From: Acanthamoeba sp. SK_2022b
Taxonomy: Eukaryota; Discosea; Longamoebia; Acanthamoebidae
DNA: 30,396 nucleotides
Direction: 5' to 3'
NCBI GenBank assembly: GCA_027943245.1
Contig: JANDJZ010000469.1
Span: 1-30,396 of the forward strand
In this document: positions 11,131 to 20,235 of the stretch, piece after piece
How positions within the stretch are numbered: position 1 is the stretch's first letter
Layout: the number at the start of each line of letters is the position of its first letter
Notes under the pieces: generated by a model
The model's input: only the letters and a program-made list of their open reading frames with translations
Databases searched by the model: none
Told to the model about the DNA's origin: nothing
Position numbers and translations under genes: made by a program

Positions 11131-11815
11131 TCACTTGGCAAACAAGCGCTTTTTTGCGATGGAGTTCTGGCGAAAACCCCTAAAAGTGCAACATTTCCTT
11201 TTTGCCCTTGCGACATTCCCAAAAACCAGATGTACATCCAAAAAATGTCGCAAGCCCCAAAATTGCAGCCGGTTGCCCAAAATCAACTCTTGAGACATGT
11301 CCTGTACCAGGGCTGGAGAAGATCGAGAGCTTGGTAGTTGAATAAGTCAGAGCTTGGTAGTTCAAGTACTCAACTGTTGCTAACCTCCCTGACCAGGTGT
11401 CGCGATATTCCATGATAGAAGATGTTGAAGGTCATGAAGACCAGGAGAAGCAGCTCTTTCCGCCTGAACAAACCATGCAACCAACAAAGCTTAGTGATTT
11501 ACGGCCTCGCATAGAACAAAAAGAGACGGGCTGTGTCCATAGGGCAGTCCACATACCACCGGCCCTTGCACACAAGGTGCACCCCGGTGGAAGAGACACT
11601 CCCTTCCCTCCCCATGAACACTTCCCGTCCTTTACAATACAAATGAAACATCTTATATGGGCAGAGCGGCGGTTGTTCGCCAGCCATTATGGGTTGTAAC
11701 GCAAGTTCAGTGAAACGTTGCAATGTAATGGCAAAAAAAAATCAAAAATCAACTGAAACAAGTAAAAAGAAACAAAAAACAACTAAACAACAAGCAAGGA
11801 AGAAGAAAACTGCCG
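11131..11815. repeat. Dispersed direct repeat, copy A
   Basis: This stretch matches 12181-12935 in the same orientation. The left part (11131-11340) is diverged but collinear: both copies share cacttggc(a/g)aacaa, acattcccaaaaacc, tgtacatccaaaaaatg and gagaagat(c/t)gagagcttgg. The right core (11503-11738) differs from 12575-12810 by about eight substitutions in some 236 bases. It ends in an A-rich tail and the motif aacaagcaaggaagaag. I recognise no transposase or reverse transcriptase and no clear terminal repeats. Confidence 0.85.
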
Positions 11816-12014
11816 ACTGCCTTTCCCCATAAGCTTGAGCGCCTCCCCTCCGCCGAGCTCAGCTGAGTGATGCGCGTTAAAGGTGTATGATATCAGAGGC
11901 TAGGGCAGTTCATGCTCTAATGATAATATCCCAAAACAACGAGCCTGTTATTCTGGACTTACAGAACCACAAGACGCACATCTTCCCCCTCCCTGTTCGC
12001 CTCCTCTCCTTCAG

Positions 12015-12133
12015 CTGGCCGGCTGCATATCGCAGCATTTCTCCTTGAGCGGCGGCCCGTCGCTGCTGGCCTACTCCAAGTCGAACTTCGGCGCCAAAGC
12101 AGCTATGGTTGCTGTGGCCGCACATGACAAATA
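12015..12133 (+). pseudogene. Exon-like fragment stranded between repeat copies
   Basis: A pyrimidine tract ending ctccttcag looks like a 3' splice site. It is followed by about 30 codons with almost exclusively G or C in third position, beginning LAGCISQHFSLSGGPSLLAY, and then degrading into AT-rich sequence with a TAA. This is the codon style of real exons in this window, unlike its surroundings. No start, donor or partner exon was found, and I do not recognise the protein. It may be the remnant of a gene disrupted by the repeats. Confidence 0.25.
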
Positions 12134-12180
12134 AACGCTTTTTTATGAGGCACGGGTACTGATGAGCAGCAAGAAGAGCT

Positions 12181-12935
12181 TCACTTGGCGAACAAACGCT
12201 TTTTTGCAGATTTGGAGTTCTTGCGAACCCTAAAGCGCAACATTTCCTTTCTACGTTGCAACATTCCCAAAAACCGGGTGTACATCCAAAAAATGTGTCA
12301 GCCCCTAAAAAAATCAACCGCTTGACCATATGCAAATGTCTTACTCTGTGGGTACCCGCGCTGGAGAAGATTGAGAGCTTGGTCGATAACTCATACCTTA
12401 CCTTGGCCAGGTGTTGCGAAGTAGATATAAAAGGTAATGAAGGCCAGGAGAAGCTCTTTATATCATTATTGTTATCAAAGACCATCCAGTTGGCATGGCT
12501 GTGAAGTAAACCAAGACCAACCTTCAATGCAGCCACCCACGGACGCAACAAAAGGGAATGCTTGGGGATTCTATGGCCTCGCCTAGAACAAAAAGAGACG
12601 GGCTGTGTCCATGGGGCAGTCCACATACCACCGGCCCTTGCACATAAGGTGCACCCCGGTGGAAGAGACACTCCCTTCCCTCCCCATGAACACTTCCCGT
12701 CCTTTACAATACGAATGAGACATCTTATATGGGCAGAGCGGCGGTTGTTCGCCAGCCATTATGGGTTGTAACACAACTTCAGTGAAACGTTGCCATGTAA
12801 TGGCAAAAAACAAAACAAACGAAACATTGAGTAAACAGAAACAAAAAACAAACCAAAAAACATTGCAATGTAATGGCAAATTAAAGGACGAAACAAAACA
12901 AGCAAGGAAGAAGGAGAAGTAACACTGCCACTGTA
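12181..12935. repeat. Dispersed direct repeat, copy B
   Basis: Second copy of the element at 11131-11815, offset by 1050 bases at the left end and 1072 at the core. The core 12575-12810 is the best conserved part. Its terminal motif, attgcaatgtaatggcaaa, recurs once more at 12862-12880 inside the A-rich tail, indicating local reduplication. A weaker echo of the left end (acatgacaaataaacgcttt) sits just upstream at 12122-12141. The right end runs directly into the damaged BTB gene. Confidence 0.85.
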
Positions 12936-13096
12936 TTGCGAAGAGATAGCACCGAAGCTGCAGGGGAACCTAGCAGCTCTGGACACCATGATGGCCCATC
13001 GGTGTGTCACATATCTATGGTCGATCGCCTACAGCACAGCCTCGGGAGGCTTTTGGCCCTTTTGGGGACAGCGGCCAGAACTCTGGCTACGCATCG

Positions 13097-13743
13097 ATGA
13101 GCGACGTCACCTTCATCATCGGCCGGGAGCGCAGGCCCTTCGCTGGCCATCACCTCCTCTTTGCAGCCCAGTCTGAACCCTTTCATGGTACAAGCCCCCC
13201 TCCCTCGCAAATCTGCGCTTTTACTCAAAGATTCCATGGATGTGCCTCAGCGATGCTCTTCGGGCCTATGAGAGAAGGACAGCACCAGAACGCGAGAGAG
13301 GCCGAGGTCTAGCTGCCCGAGATGGAGCCGCGCGTATTCGCCCATCTCCAGCGTTTCCTCTACACAGGTCAGGTCTCTGTCGAACCGGACGACATCCTGC
13401 CTCTCTTCCGCGTCGCCCACATCTACGCCGTCCACTCTCTCGCCGAGGTGTTATACTCCTCCTCCTCTTCTACTTCATCATGTCTATCTTGTAGCGCCTG
13501 ACCTCCCCGCCTCGTGTAGGCCTGCTCGAAGATGCTGCAGAGCGGCGTGGACCAGAGGAACGTGATGGGCCTGCTTCAGGTGGCGTGCCTCTACGACGAC
13601 CACGCCCTGCGGGAGCAGTGCCTGAGCGTGCTCGGGCCCGAGGCCTCCACCGCCCTCGACTCGGACGAGGTCCTGGCCCAGCCCCGCCCCATCATCGCTG
13701 CCATCCTTCGCTCCTCCAAGCTGTGCATCGCCGAGGTACACTG

Positions 13744-13788
<45 letters not shown>

Positions 13789-14230
13789 CTGACGAGGGTC
13801 CACGTCGGCGTGCAGGTGGAGCTGTTTAAGCTGCTGGTCAAGTGGCGCGCCATCGACCCGGAGAGCCGGCACCAGGACACGCTGGCGCTGATGCCGCTCG
13901 TGCGGCTGCCGCTCATCTCGCCCGAGTACCTGTGCTCGCTCTCCGGGCTCGTGCCGCTGGAGCCGCTCTTCGAGGCCATGACCTTCCACGCCAACCCCGA
14001 CTGCCTCCGTATGCTCGAGCTCTCCTCCCCCCTTTCTCTCTCCACACGACGCTTGATGACGAATCGGTCTGACGCCCTTTCCTCCTCGTTGTTGCTGTTG
14101 TCTATGTGGTGGTGGCCAATATTGGCAGGCAGGTGATGAGCAAGCGAGCGGCGGCGCGGAAGCAGGTGTCGGCGAGCATGAGCGAACCACTCCCGCTTCG
14201 CAGCGGCCACGACGAAGCCATGAGGCAGAT
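13097..14230 (+). pseudogene. BTB-BACK domain gene with an in-frame stop (probable pseudogene)
   Basis: The BTB part begins at MSDVTFIIGRERRPF (13097) and continues through a 63-nt intron (13188-13250) into AMLFGPMREGQ. The frame then hits TAG at 13310-13312. Beyond it the same frame resumes a textbook BTB end, LPEMEPRVFAHLQRFLYTGQ, and after introns 13448-13519 and 13736-13815 a BACK-like helical region (KLLVKWRAIDPESRHQD and onward). Near 14008-14132 the last exon joins only with a frame change. No upstream ATG-containing exon in the BTB frame is visible. BTB-BACK proteins are usually Cullin-3 substrate adaptors. A single G-to-T change (GAG to TAG) would explain the stop, but a sequence error is possible. 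The gene abuts repeat copy B. Confidence 0.7.
13746..13786 (+). repeat. (TG)n tract in an intron of the damaged BTB gene
   Basis: About 20 uninterrupted TG units lie within the intron 13736-13815, some 30 bases before the gtgcag acceptor. The orientation relative to transcription is the same as in NTH1, acyl-CoA oxidase, aminotransferase and ADP-ribosylglycohydrolase introns. Confidence 0.9.
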
Positions 14231-14505
14231 AAAAGGCATTAGTGTGGGGGTGGCGGTGTATGCAATCCATTGGTTTGGCTCTCCTTTTTTTTGTTTTTGT
14301 TTTTTTGGGGCTACTGCTTGCCCACCAAGAAAAATTCAGTTGATTAATTTATATAAATTACCAACCACAATGTGGTTGTTAGGTGGGTTATGAACTTGTA
14401 ATTTGTTATTTCCAAGTACATAATTGCAGATATAAAAGAAAGAAACGAAGCCAAGAACAAGCAGTAACACAGTAACCAGACCACCAAGCCACAACAGCAA
14501 ACAGA
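14231..14505 (+). promoter_or_regulatory. Promoter of the BTB-discoidin gene with TATA box
   Basis: A clear TATAAAAG lies at 14431-14438, 68 bases upstream of the ATG at 14506. The leader is A-rich (agaaagaaacgaagcc and so on). The upstream part is T-rich (14283-14312) and AT-rich (14337-14365). No coding frame is supported. Confidence 0.6.
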
Positions 14506-16812
14506 ATGAAGAGGCCGGGAATCACCTTTGGTGCCAACGTCGTAGCGGCGGGACAGCTGCGCGAGGCAGAGGACTCAGAGGGGGAGGAGAGGCCCGAGAA
14601 AAAGGCCAGGCGGGTGATGGAGAGGACTCGCAAGAAGCACGAGCAGCGGCAAGGCGTCAAGGAGGCGACCGTGCTCACAAAGGCCGCCAGCCTGCGCACC
14701 CGCGGAGTCTTCACCGACCTCACCCTTGCGACGCTTGACGGCCACCGACTGCCGGTCCATCGCCTCGTTCTGGCCACCGTGCTCCCGTCCACGTCACTCC
14801 TCCACAGCCTCGTCGTCGAGGCGCCCGCTACGACGACATCAGAACCGAACGTGGCCGCTGTGCGCTGCTCGGGTCGCATGATGGAACTCATGCTCGGTTT
14901 CATCTACGAGGGGTTGCTCATGATGAGCACCACCTCGACAGCCTACGAAGGAGCGGCTGGCACCGATGTTGCCTCGGGCTCCTCGTCGTCTGCCGTGCAT
15001 CCCGATGAAGTGTCGGAGCTGGTGCGCTGTGCTGAGAACTTTGGCGTACCGGGCCTTGCCGAGCGCGTGCGCGAAGAGATGCGGCGGGAGATGCTCGAGG
15101 AGGGGCGTGTGGAGAAGGCCGTCGCGTACCTCTATCACCTGCACATCCACGCACAGCGCCAGGCCACCAAGGCCCAATCGCTCTTGGCCTTTGTGGTGGA
15201 CCTGATAGCGCACAACTTTGAGCATTTCGTGTCGACATTCTACTTCAACGTGCTCCCGTTCACGCTCTTCCGTCGCATCATCCACCACCCGTACGTGGTC
15301 CTCCGTCTTGTCTTGCCTCAACACTCGACTCGGCTCTCTCACACTCCTCACCTTGCCGCGTGCAGCGAGCTCGCGGTGCGGAAGGGGAAGGAGGCGGTGG
15401 TGTGGGACGCCGTACGCAAGTACTGCGTCACGGTCATGCCGACGCTATCGGCGCAAGCGACGGCCGATCTCGTTTCTGCTGTTCGTCTCTTGCCTTCCTC
15501 TCTTTCTGCTTGTGTCGCGTCGTTGTGACGGTCTGTGATGTATACGTGCGTGTGTGTGTGTGGCTGTGGCTCTGCGCCAGGTACGATTCGGCTACATGTC
15601 TGCGCAAGAGTTGCACGGCGCCGAGATGTCTGGCCTGGTCTCAGACGACCAAATCAAGGAGGGCTACTTCCACAGCCTCCAGCGCAAGGAGAGCTGCGCC
15701 AAGTGGAATCGTCACGTCAAGCAGATCTTGAAGCAGCCGATGGACCTGATCCCTCCCGCATACATCAGGTGGGGCGCCGCCCATACTGTGGGGTGTAGTA
15801 AGGCCAGGTCTAACCTCAAGGAGGATGGGCTTCGCAGGTCGCTCCCCAGGCCGCAGCCGGGCAAGGTTGGCCGTACCGATGTCACCACATTCTCCCAAGG
15901 GGAGGAGAAGGTGTTCCGCTACAAGAACAGGGACTTTGGCCATGACGGCATCGTGTGGTGGCTCGGCACCAATCGCGGCAAAGCGAGCGACTACACCAAC
16001 CCGCTCGACTCCAAGCTTATCGGGCTCACGCCCTCAAGCCACTACAAGGGTACTGTGCCAACCTTCTTCAGTATTGTCTCCCTCCATGCATGCGTCATCG
16101 CGTTGACATCCGCAATACCGGTCCTCCTCCAGCTCCAGGTTATGAGCTGCAGGCGGTGTTCAACGGCTATCCGGACATTTCCGGACGGTACGACTTCTTC
16201 ACCAATTCGGCCCCCAGCTCCTGGCTTGTCTTTGACTTTGGGACCACGTACCGACGCTTGCGTGTTGCTCCCACGCACATCACGTACGCCCCCCAGCTCC
16301 ACGCCGCCACCACGTGTCAATCGAGTGCAAGATCTTTAAGGCGGTCCGCCACGTACGTTATCGCGCATGCGCGCGCAGCATCAAGAGCGCGTCCGGAGGC
16401 TCGTATTCGCTCTGCAACTTCAACTTTGAGGCCTCCAATCGTGGCACAGACAGCGCCAAATGGAAGACACTGTTGTGTGTGTCCAACGACACCTCCCTGG
16501 AGTCCGGGGGCTCCAAGACCTGGCCCATCATTCCAAAGCGCGAGGTTCATGCTCACCATGCGTGGATGTGTCGTGTTTCCTTGGGCGCCACTGACGCGCG
16601 TAGCTCTGGATCTTGGATGGCAGAGTGACGAGGGCAGTGATGATGACGAGCAGGAGGATGAGGAAGAGGAAGACGACGACCAAAACTACGGAGACCAGAC
16701 AGGCTATCGCTACTTCCGTATCTTTTGCACCGGCAAAGACACCTCCGGAAGCTACTACCTTGCGCTGCGTGGCTTCGAGATCTACGGCCGCGTCCAGTGT
16801 CCTGATGAGTGA
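14506..16812 (+). CDS. BTB-BACK protein with C-terminal discoidin-like (F5/8 type C) domain
   Basis: Exons 14506-15290, 15366-15480, 15581-15768, 15838-16049, 16139-16283, 16379-16544 and 16624-16812 give 599 codons. After a basic start (KKARRVMERTRKKHEQ), the BTB domain is at FTDLTLATLDGHRLPVHRLV and following (about 67-190). BACK helices lie at about 190-330. The C-terminal module (about 385-597) has the pattern GIVWWLGTNRGK, WLVFDFG, YRRLRVAPTHIT, YRYFRIFCTGKDTSG, YYLALRGFEIYG, seen in HECTD1 and in BTB proteins with F5/8 C-like domains. It most likely acts as a Cullin-3 adaptor, with the beta-sandwich recruiting the target (inference). An Asp/Glu-rich loop of about 25 residues interrupts the sandwich before the last strands. 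The 15481 donor could instead be at 15472. Confidence 0.85.
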
Positions 16813-16964
16813 CTGCGCATGTGTCCACGTGCAGACACACACACGAGTGTACCCCGCCTGGACATGTTGAGTGTTACGGCGGTTTCACTGGCTTTTTCGC
16901 GATGTGAATTCTTCATCTGTACCTCGCGAGTGCGCTGTAGCACAGCAACACCAGTAAATAGCCC

Positions 16965-17513
16965 ACCCGATGCGACACAGTTTTCAGTGGCAAGCTGAGA
17001 GGAGCCAACTTATCCCTCTGGGCATGGGGCGACCTCGACACCCTGGTAGGTGATTTGGTGGGGCTGGTGCGAGCCTGTGACTTGCGCGAGTTCGACGTAG
17101 TCACCTTCAACCAGGGCAATGGGTGGATCTACATCCACGGACAGAGCAACGCGACACCCCAGGTGCACACAGTGGCACAGTTCTGGGGCATAAGCGGCCA
17201 AGAGCCTGGATGGCCGACCACAATGCCCTGGTGTGGGACAACGGTAGAGACTCCTGCCCCATTGCTGCACTGCTCAGCGTAGACCATCCACCACGCGGAT
17301 CCATATACCGCTGGTAGCAGCCCACTTGGGCTGAGTCCAGCGAGAGGGGGCCTACACCAGCGAGCGACGCGGGAAGTGGCCACTTCTTAATTCCCAAGTC
17401 GTCTTCCTTCTCTTTTGGTCGTCACCAAGTGGCTCCGACGGCTGTGGGAGGTAAACGGCAACGGCAACGGCTCCTCGCAGTGGATGGCCACCAAGCCCAA
17501 TGGCCGCGCGTAG
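16965..17513 (+). pseudogene. Unidentified coding-like exons without a visible start
   Basis: Three GC3-rich open stretches follow each other in the 3' flank of the BTB-discoidin gene. The first (16965-17122) includes GANLSLWAWGDLDTLVGDLV and FDVVTFNQGNG. It can join 17203-17317 (AWMADHNALVWDNGRDSC onward, ending IYRW and TAG) through an 80-nt GT-AG intron. A third (about 17432-17513) reads WLRRLWEVNGNGNGSSQWMA and ends in TAG. No ATG in frame was found. Codon use looks like genuine exons, so this may be a gene remnant or a gene whose first exon I cannot see. I do not recognise the protein. Just downstream is a 7-bp hairpin, GCGATAG/CTATCGC, near 17559-17582. Confidence 0.35.
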
Positions 17514-17742
17514 AAGGAGGTGCCCATGACAGGGGTCGTGTGAAACAACAGCACGCCAAGTGCGATAGCTGCCACACGCTATCGCGACGATCAGCCCGGG
17601 ATCGTCTGGGCGACAAAAATTTGACTCCCGCGTGTGTGTGTGTTTCTGCCCAGCCTGCTGGCCGCCTCTACTCTCTGAGCAAAAAAAAATAAAAAAAAAA
17701 GAGGGGGTCTCATTTTCTCCATCGTGTCGCATGTCGCCCGCC

Positions 17743-18818
17743 CTAGGGCCAGAACGCATCTATGTCTTCGTCGTCTTCGCTGAGCACTTCCAACTCCTCT
17801 TTTCTCGCGGCGCCATCCTCCGGCGAGCCATCGCTCTCCTGTCTGGTGATGCACACCACCATGATCTCTTCGTCCCTGTAGGTCGCGTCCAGAGCGTCGT
17901 GTGGCACCTGTGTGTATAGTATTAGAAGGCTCAGCCTCGGTTGAGGTCGGAAGATGCACACCTTTTGCGCTACGAAGGAATACTCTCTGAGCGTTCGCGC
18001 AAACACCTGCGCACTCTCGTGGTCATGCCGCTTGATGGCCAACATTATCTGCGTGTCGACATCGGAGAGCAAGTGCAGCCTGTCCACGGTCGCTCGATCA
18101 TCGACTTTATGTAATTGGAGGTCGTCGTGGTGATACGCACGTCTTGATGAGGGGTCGCATGAATCGATAGTCGTAGACCACGTCGCTGCCCAGGATCATG
18201 TCCCACCGACCCTGACCCGCCTCGCCCATGGTCGACGGTTCGGTGCCCCTGAAAGCAAACATCAGCGATGTCGTTCGACAGGGCGGTGGCTGCGACCTTA
18301 CCAGCTGTAGTGGGCGACCGCGGCTCGCTGCTTCATCTGTGCGGGCACGCTCTCGTCGATGTTTTGTTTCAGCTGGTCGAGCGCGTAGACGTCCGTGAAC
18401 AGGACATCGGCTCCCAGCAAGACTGCAACGAGAGGACAAGCGTGAGTGGACAGCAGAGCATTGGGAAAGTTGGGGGAGAAAAAGGACGGGTGAGCCACCA
18501 GCGGCGATGCCCACCAGACCACACCCGCTGCCGAGCTCGATGACGCGACGGCCGGCCAAGCCGTTGGGATGGTACAAGCGTTCCAGATACTTGGACAACA
18601 CCAGGCTGCTGTCCCACAGCGTGCCGCCAACAGTGCCCGGCGAAGTCACTGTGCACAGACAATGTTACCCACCACCACGACTTCGAGCTGGACAAGGGAC
18701 ACGAACCGCGACTCTGCCGAATGGTGACCGGGTGGCCAGCCACCTCCCAATGGAAGACGTCGTTGTAGCGCTCCTCATCAGTCTTCCACTCGCGACGCCA
18801 CGCCCCCTGCTGTTCCAT
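17743..18818 (-). CDS. METTL21/VCPKMT-like protein-lysine methyltransferase
   Basis: On the minus strand, exons 18818-18707, 18648-18499, 18422-18302, 18248-18141, 18079-17962 and 17907-17743 join in phase to 257 codons. It belongs to the class I SAM-dependent methyltransferase family 16. Motif I is VIELGSGCGLVGIAA (about residues 73-87), preceded by the family GTLWDSSLVLSKYLE helix. The acidic loop after strand 2 is FTDVYALDQLKQNI. The post-motif is MILGSDVVYDYRF, matching the D-x-x-Y active-site pattern. Relatives methylate single lysines on chaperones such as Hsp70 and VCP or on eEF1A; the substrate here is unknown. The C-terminus is acidic (SEDDEDIDAFWP). Its ATG lies 117 bases from that of NDUFB7 on the other strand. 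Confidence 0.92.
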
Positions 18819-18935
18819 GTCGGCTCGATGTTTAGTTCGAAATTACTTGTCAGATTTCTCTATCATTTTCTCAAAGGAAATGAGGTCGAACTGCATTTTT
18901 TTGCGATATCGATTTTTCATTCACGCTAAGGGAAG
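18819..18935. promoter_or_regulatory. 117-bp divergent promoter, METTL21-like and NDUFB7 genes
   Basis: Only 117 bases separate the two start codons, so both transcription starts must lie here. The interval is AT-rich (about 18835-18920) relative to the exons. No canonical TATA box is obvious on either strand. A shared core or two overlapping initiators are likely (inference). Confidence 0.65.
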
Positions 18936-19607
18936 ATGGCGCATCACGGCGAGAAGCCCGAGCAGAGCCTCGAGGACATGGAGGCTGAGCTCTCCCAACC
19001 TAGGGGTACATGAATTCCTTGCGAGCTCGCATGCAACCTTTTATTCTCTCGGCTTGATTTTGCCATCCCCCCCTCCATTGCGTTCACGATGCACCGGTGG
19101 TTATCACTATTTCTTCACAGCCCCTAGATAGTTTCCTCACTCGCTAACCATCTACTGTGCGATTGATTGTACGCCGATTTTTCACTCTGCTAGAAATGTT
19201 GATCTCCGAGGAGGAGATGGATGCGGAGCGGTTGCCCATCGGCTACCGGGACTACTGCGCCCATTTGCTGGTGCCTCTCAACCGCTGCAGGCAAGAATGC
19301 TTCTACCTCCCCTGGAAATGCACTCACGAACGCCACGCCTACGAGGGCTGCCAGTACGAAGAGTGCGCCTCCCACCCGCCACCAAACCTCTCTCGCTTCT
19401 CGCATCCTTCCAAGCGCTACGCTCGTGTGAGGGAGCCTCCCCACAAATGCTCTTGTCAAGCGCTTCGTGCATGGGCGAGGGTGTTCATGCGGGAGGCCAA
19501 GAAGCTGATGGCGGTCTTGTCGTGTGGTGTACAGGTACAAGAGGAGGAAGAAGTGGATGCTCATCGAAAAGGAGAAGCTCAAGAAGGTGCACGAGAAGCA
19601 GGTGTAA
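18936..19607 (+). CDS. NDUFB7: Mitochondrial complex I subunit NDUFB7 (B18)
   Basis: Exons 18936-19005, 19194-19362 and 19535-19607 give 103 codons. The CHCH fold is unmistakable: C45-x9-C55 and C66-x9-C76 within RLPIGYRDYCAHLLVPLNRC and CTHERHAYEGC. The family signature RDYCAH is present, as is the EERH-type region followed by a basic C-terminal helix (YKRRKKWMLIEKEKLKK). NDUFB7 is an accessory subunit on the intermembrane-space side of the complex I membrane arm and is oxidised by the MIA40 relay. There is no cleavable presequence, as expected. The animal protein's myristoylated MGAH start is here MAHH, so no Gly2 is available for myristoylation. Confidence 0.95.
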
Positions 19608-20235
19608 GCGGCGATCGATTCATTATGCTCCGTGCGCGACAGGCTCCTGTGCATATATACGCCTCTTATGTTCGAATACACGTCAGACGGCCTCTACTCT
19701 AGGCCCAGTCCCTGTCGCACACAGTTTCCCGTGCCGTGGTTCAGTTGGCGGTCCAGCGTCTTTAGACCTTTTGGTGGCCATCGTGTAGTAGAGGCCAATC
19801 GAACCATCTGTTCCAGCGTGGAGAGGTAGCCGACTGGGTTGTGGAGCACGTTGCCGACGTACACCCCAAATACACTGTAGCAGAAGACAACATTACCTTC
19901 AGGGAGTGTCCTGTGCCATCATACCACGTCGACTACCGGCGTGATAGTGACTCCGTAATGCGGAGCAGAGTGTGTTCAACGACGAGGCCTCGCCTTTGAC
20001 AAAAACCAACGGAAATGGGAAACATTAATAAAGAAGAAGAAACGAAGGAAAAGAAGGCACGGAAACAAGCTAGTTCCCAGGCCGTGAGTAGAGGCAGCGG
20101 TTGTTTTACAAGTCTTCTGCACCACAAAACACCACCACGCATTCGACATCGCTACATTTCTTGGGCACACAGCAGCATTTTTTTGGCGCAGGCATTTGTA
20201 TCAAATCGATCTAATCTCGAGATCAGAAAGGCAGA
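19608..20235. other. Intergenic region NDUFB7 to acyl-CoA oxidase
   Basis: About 630 bases. The first part is NDUFB7 3' flank. The middle holds a coding-like stretch (listed separately). An AATAAA polyadenylation-like hexamer occurs at 20027-20032. The final part, up to the acyl-CoA oxidase ATG at 20236, is its presumed promoter and leader, with no clear TATA box. Confidence 0.45.
19817..19999 (+). pseudogene. Unidentified coding-like stretch ending in TGA
   Basis: Following an acceptor-like tgttccag, 60 codons read RGEVADWVVEHVADVHPKYT, then an acidic segment and SYHVDYRRDSDS, and end at TGA 19997-19999. The same frame stays open upstream to 19766. The sequence looks like a terminal exon of an ordinary globular protein, but no ATG or preceding exon in phase was found. 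I do not recognise it. It is followed within 30 bases by AATAAA, consistent with a gene end. It may be the remains of a deleted gene. Confidence 0.35.

Larger units (their letters stand above)
10718..12950. other. Gene-poor repeat island between PP2C and BTB genes
   Basis: About 2.2 kb without a credible intact gene. Composition swings to AT-rich with A-rich tails near 11732-11800 and 12800-12910. It contains the PP2C 3' flank, a 56-bp tandem duplication, two copies of a roughly 0.7-kb repeat and one exon-like fragment, each listed separately. A minus-strand frame of about 250 codons spans 12671-11910, but its codon use is unlike the neighbouring exons and it runs through the repeat, so it is not called. 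Confidence 0.7.

Noticed and set aside
11910..12671. Minus-strand open frame of about 250 codons in the repeat island
   Set aside because: It runs through repeat sequence, lacks GC3 bias and domain motifs, and copy A does not preserve it.
13301..13327. TAG in the BTB gene removed as a tiny intron (gtctag or gtctagctgcccgag)
   Set aside because: Six or fifteen bases are far too short for a spliceosomal intron, and the sequence around it is intact BTB coding.
16284..16378. Two ultra-short introns (33 and 35 nt) in the BTB-discoidin gene
   Set aside because: A single 95-nt GT-AG intron (16284-16378) joins RRLRVAPTHIT to IKSASGGSYSLC in phase and fits the discoidin pattern better.
19720..19815. 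tRNA-like gene: TGGTTCAGTTG fits the A-box consensus
   Set aside because: No B box (GGTTCGANTCC) in the right orientation and distance, and no matching acceptor or anticodon stem.
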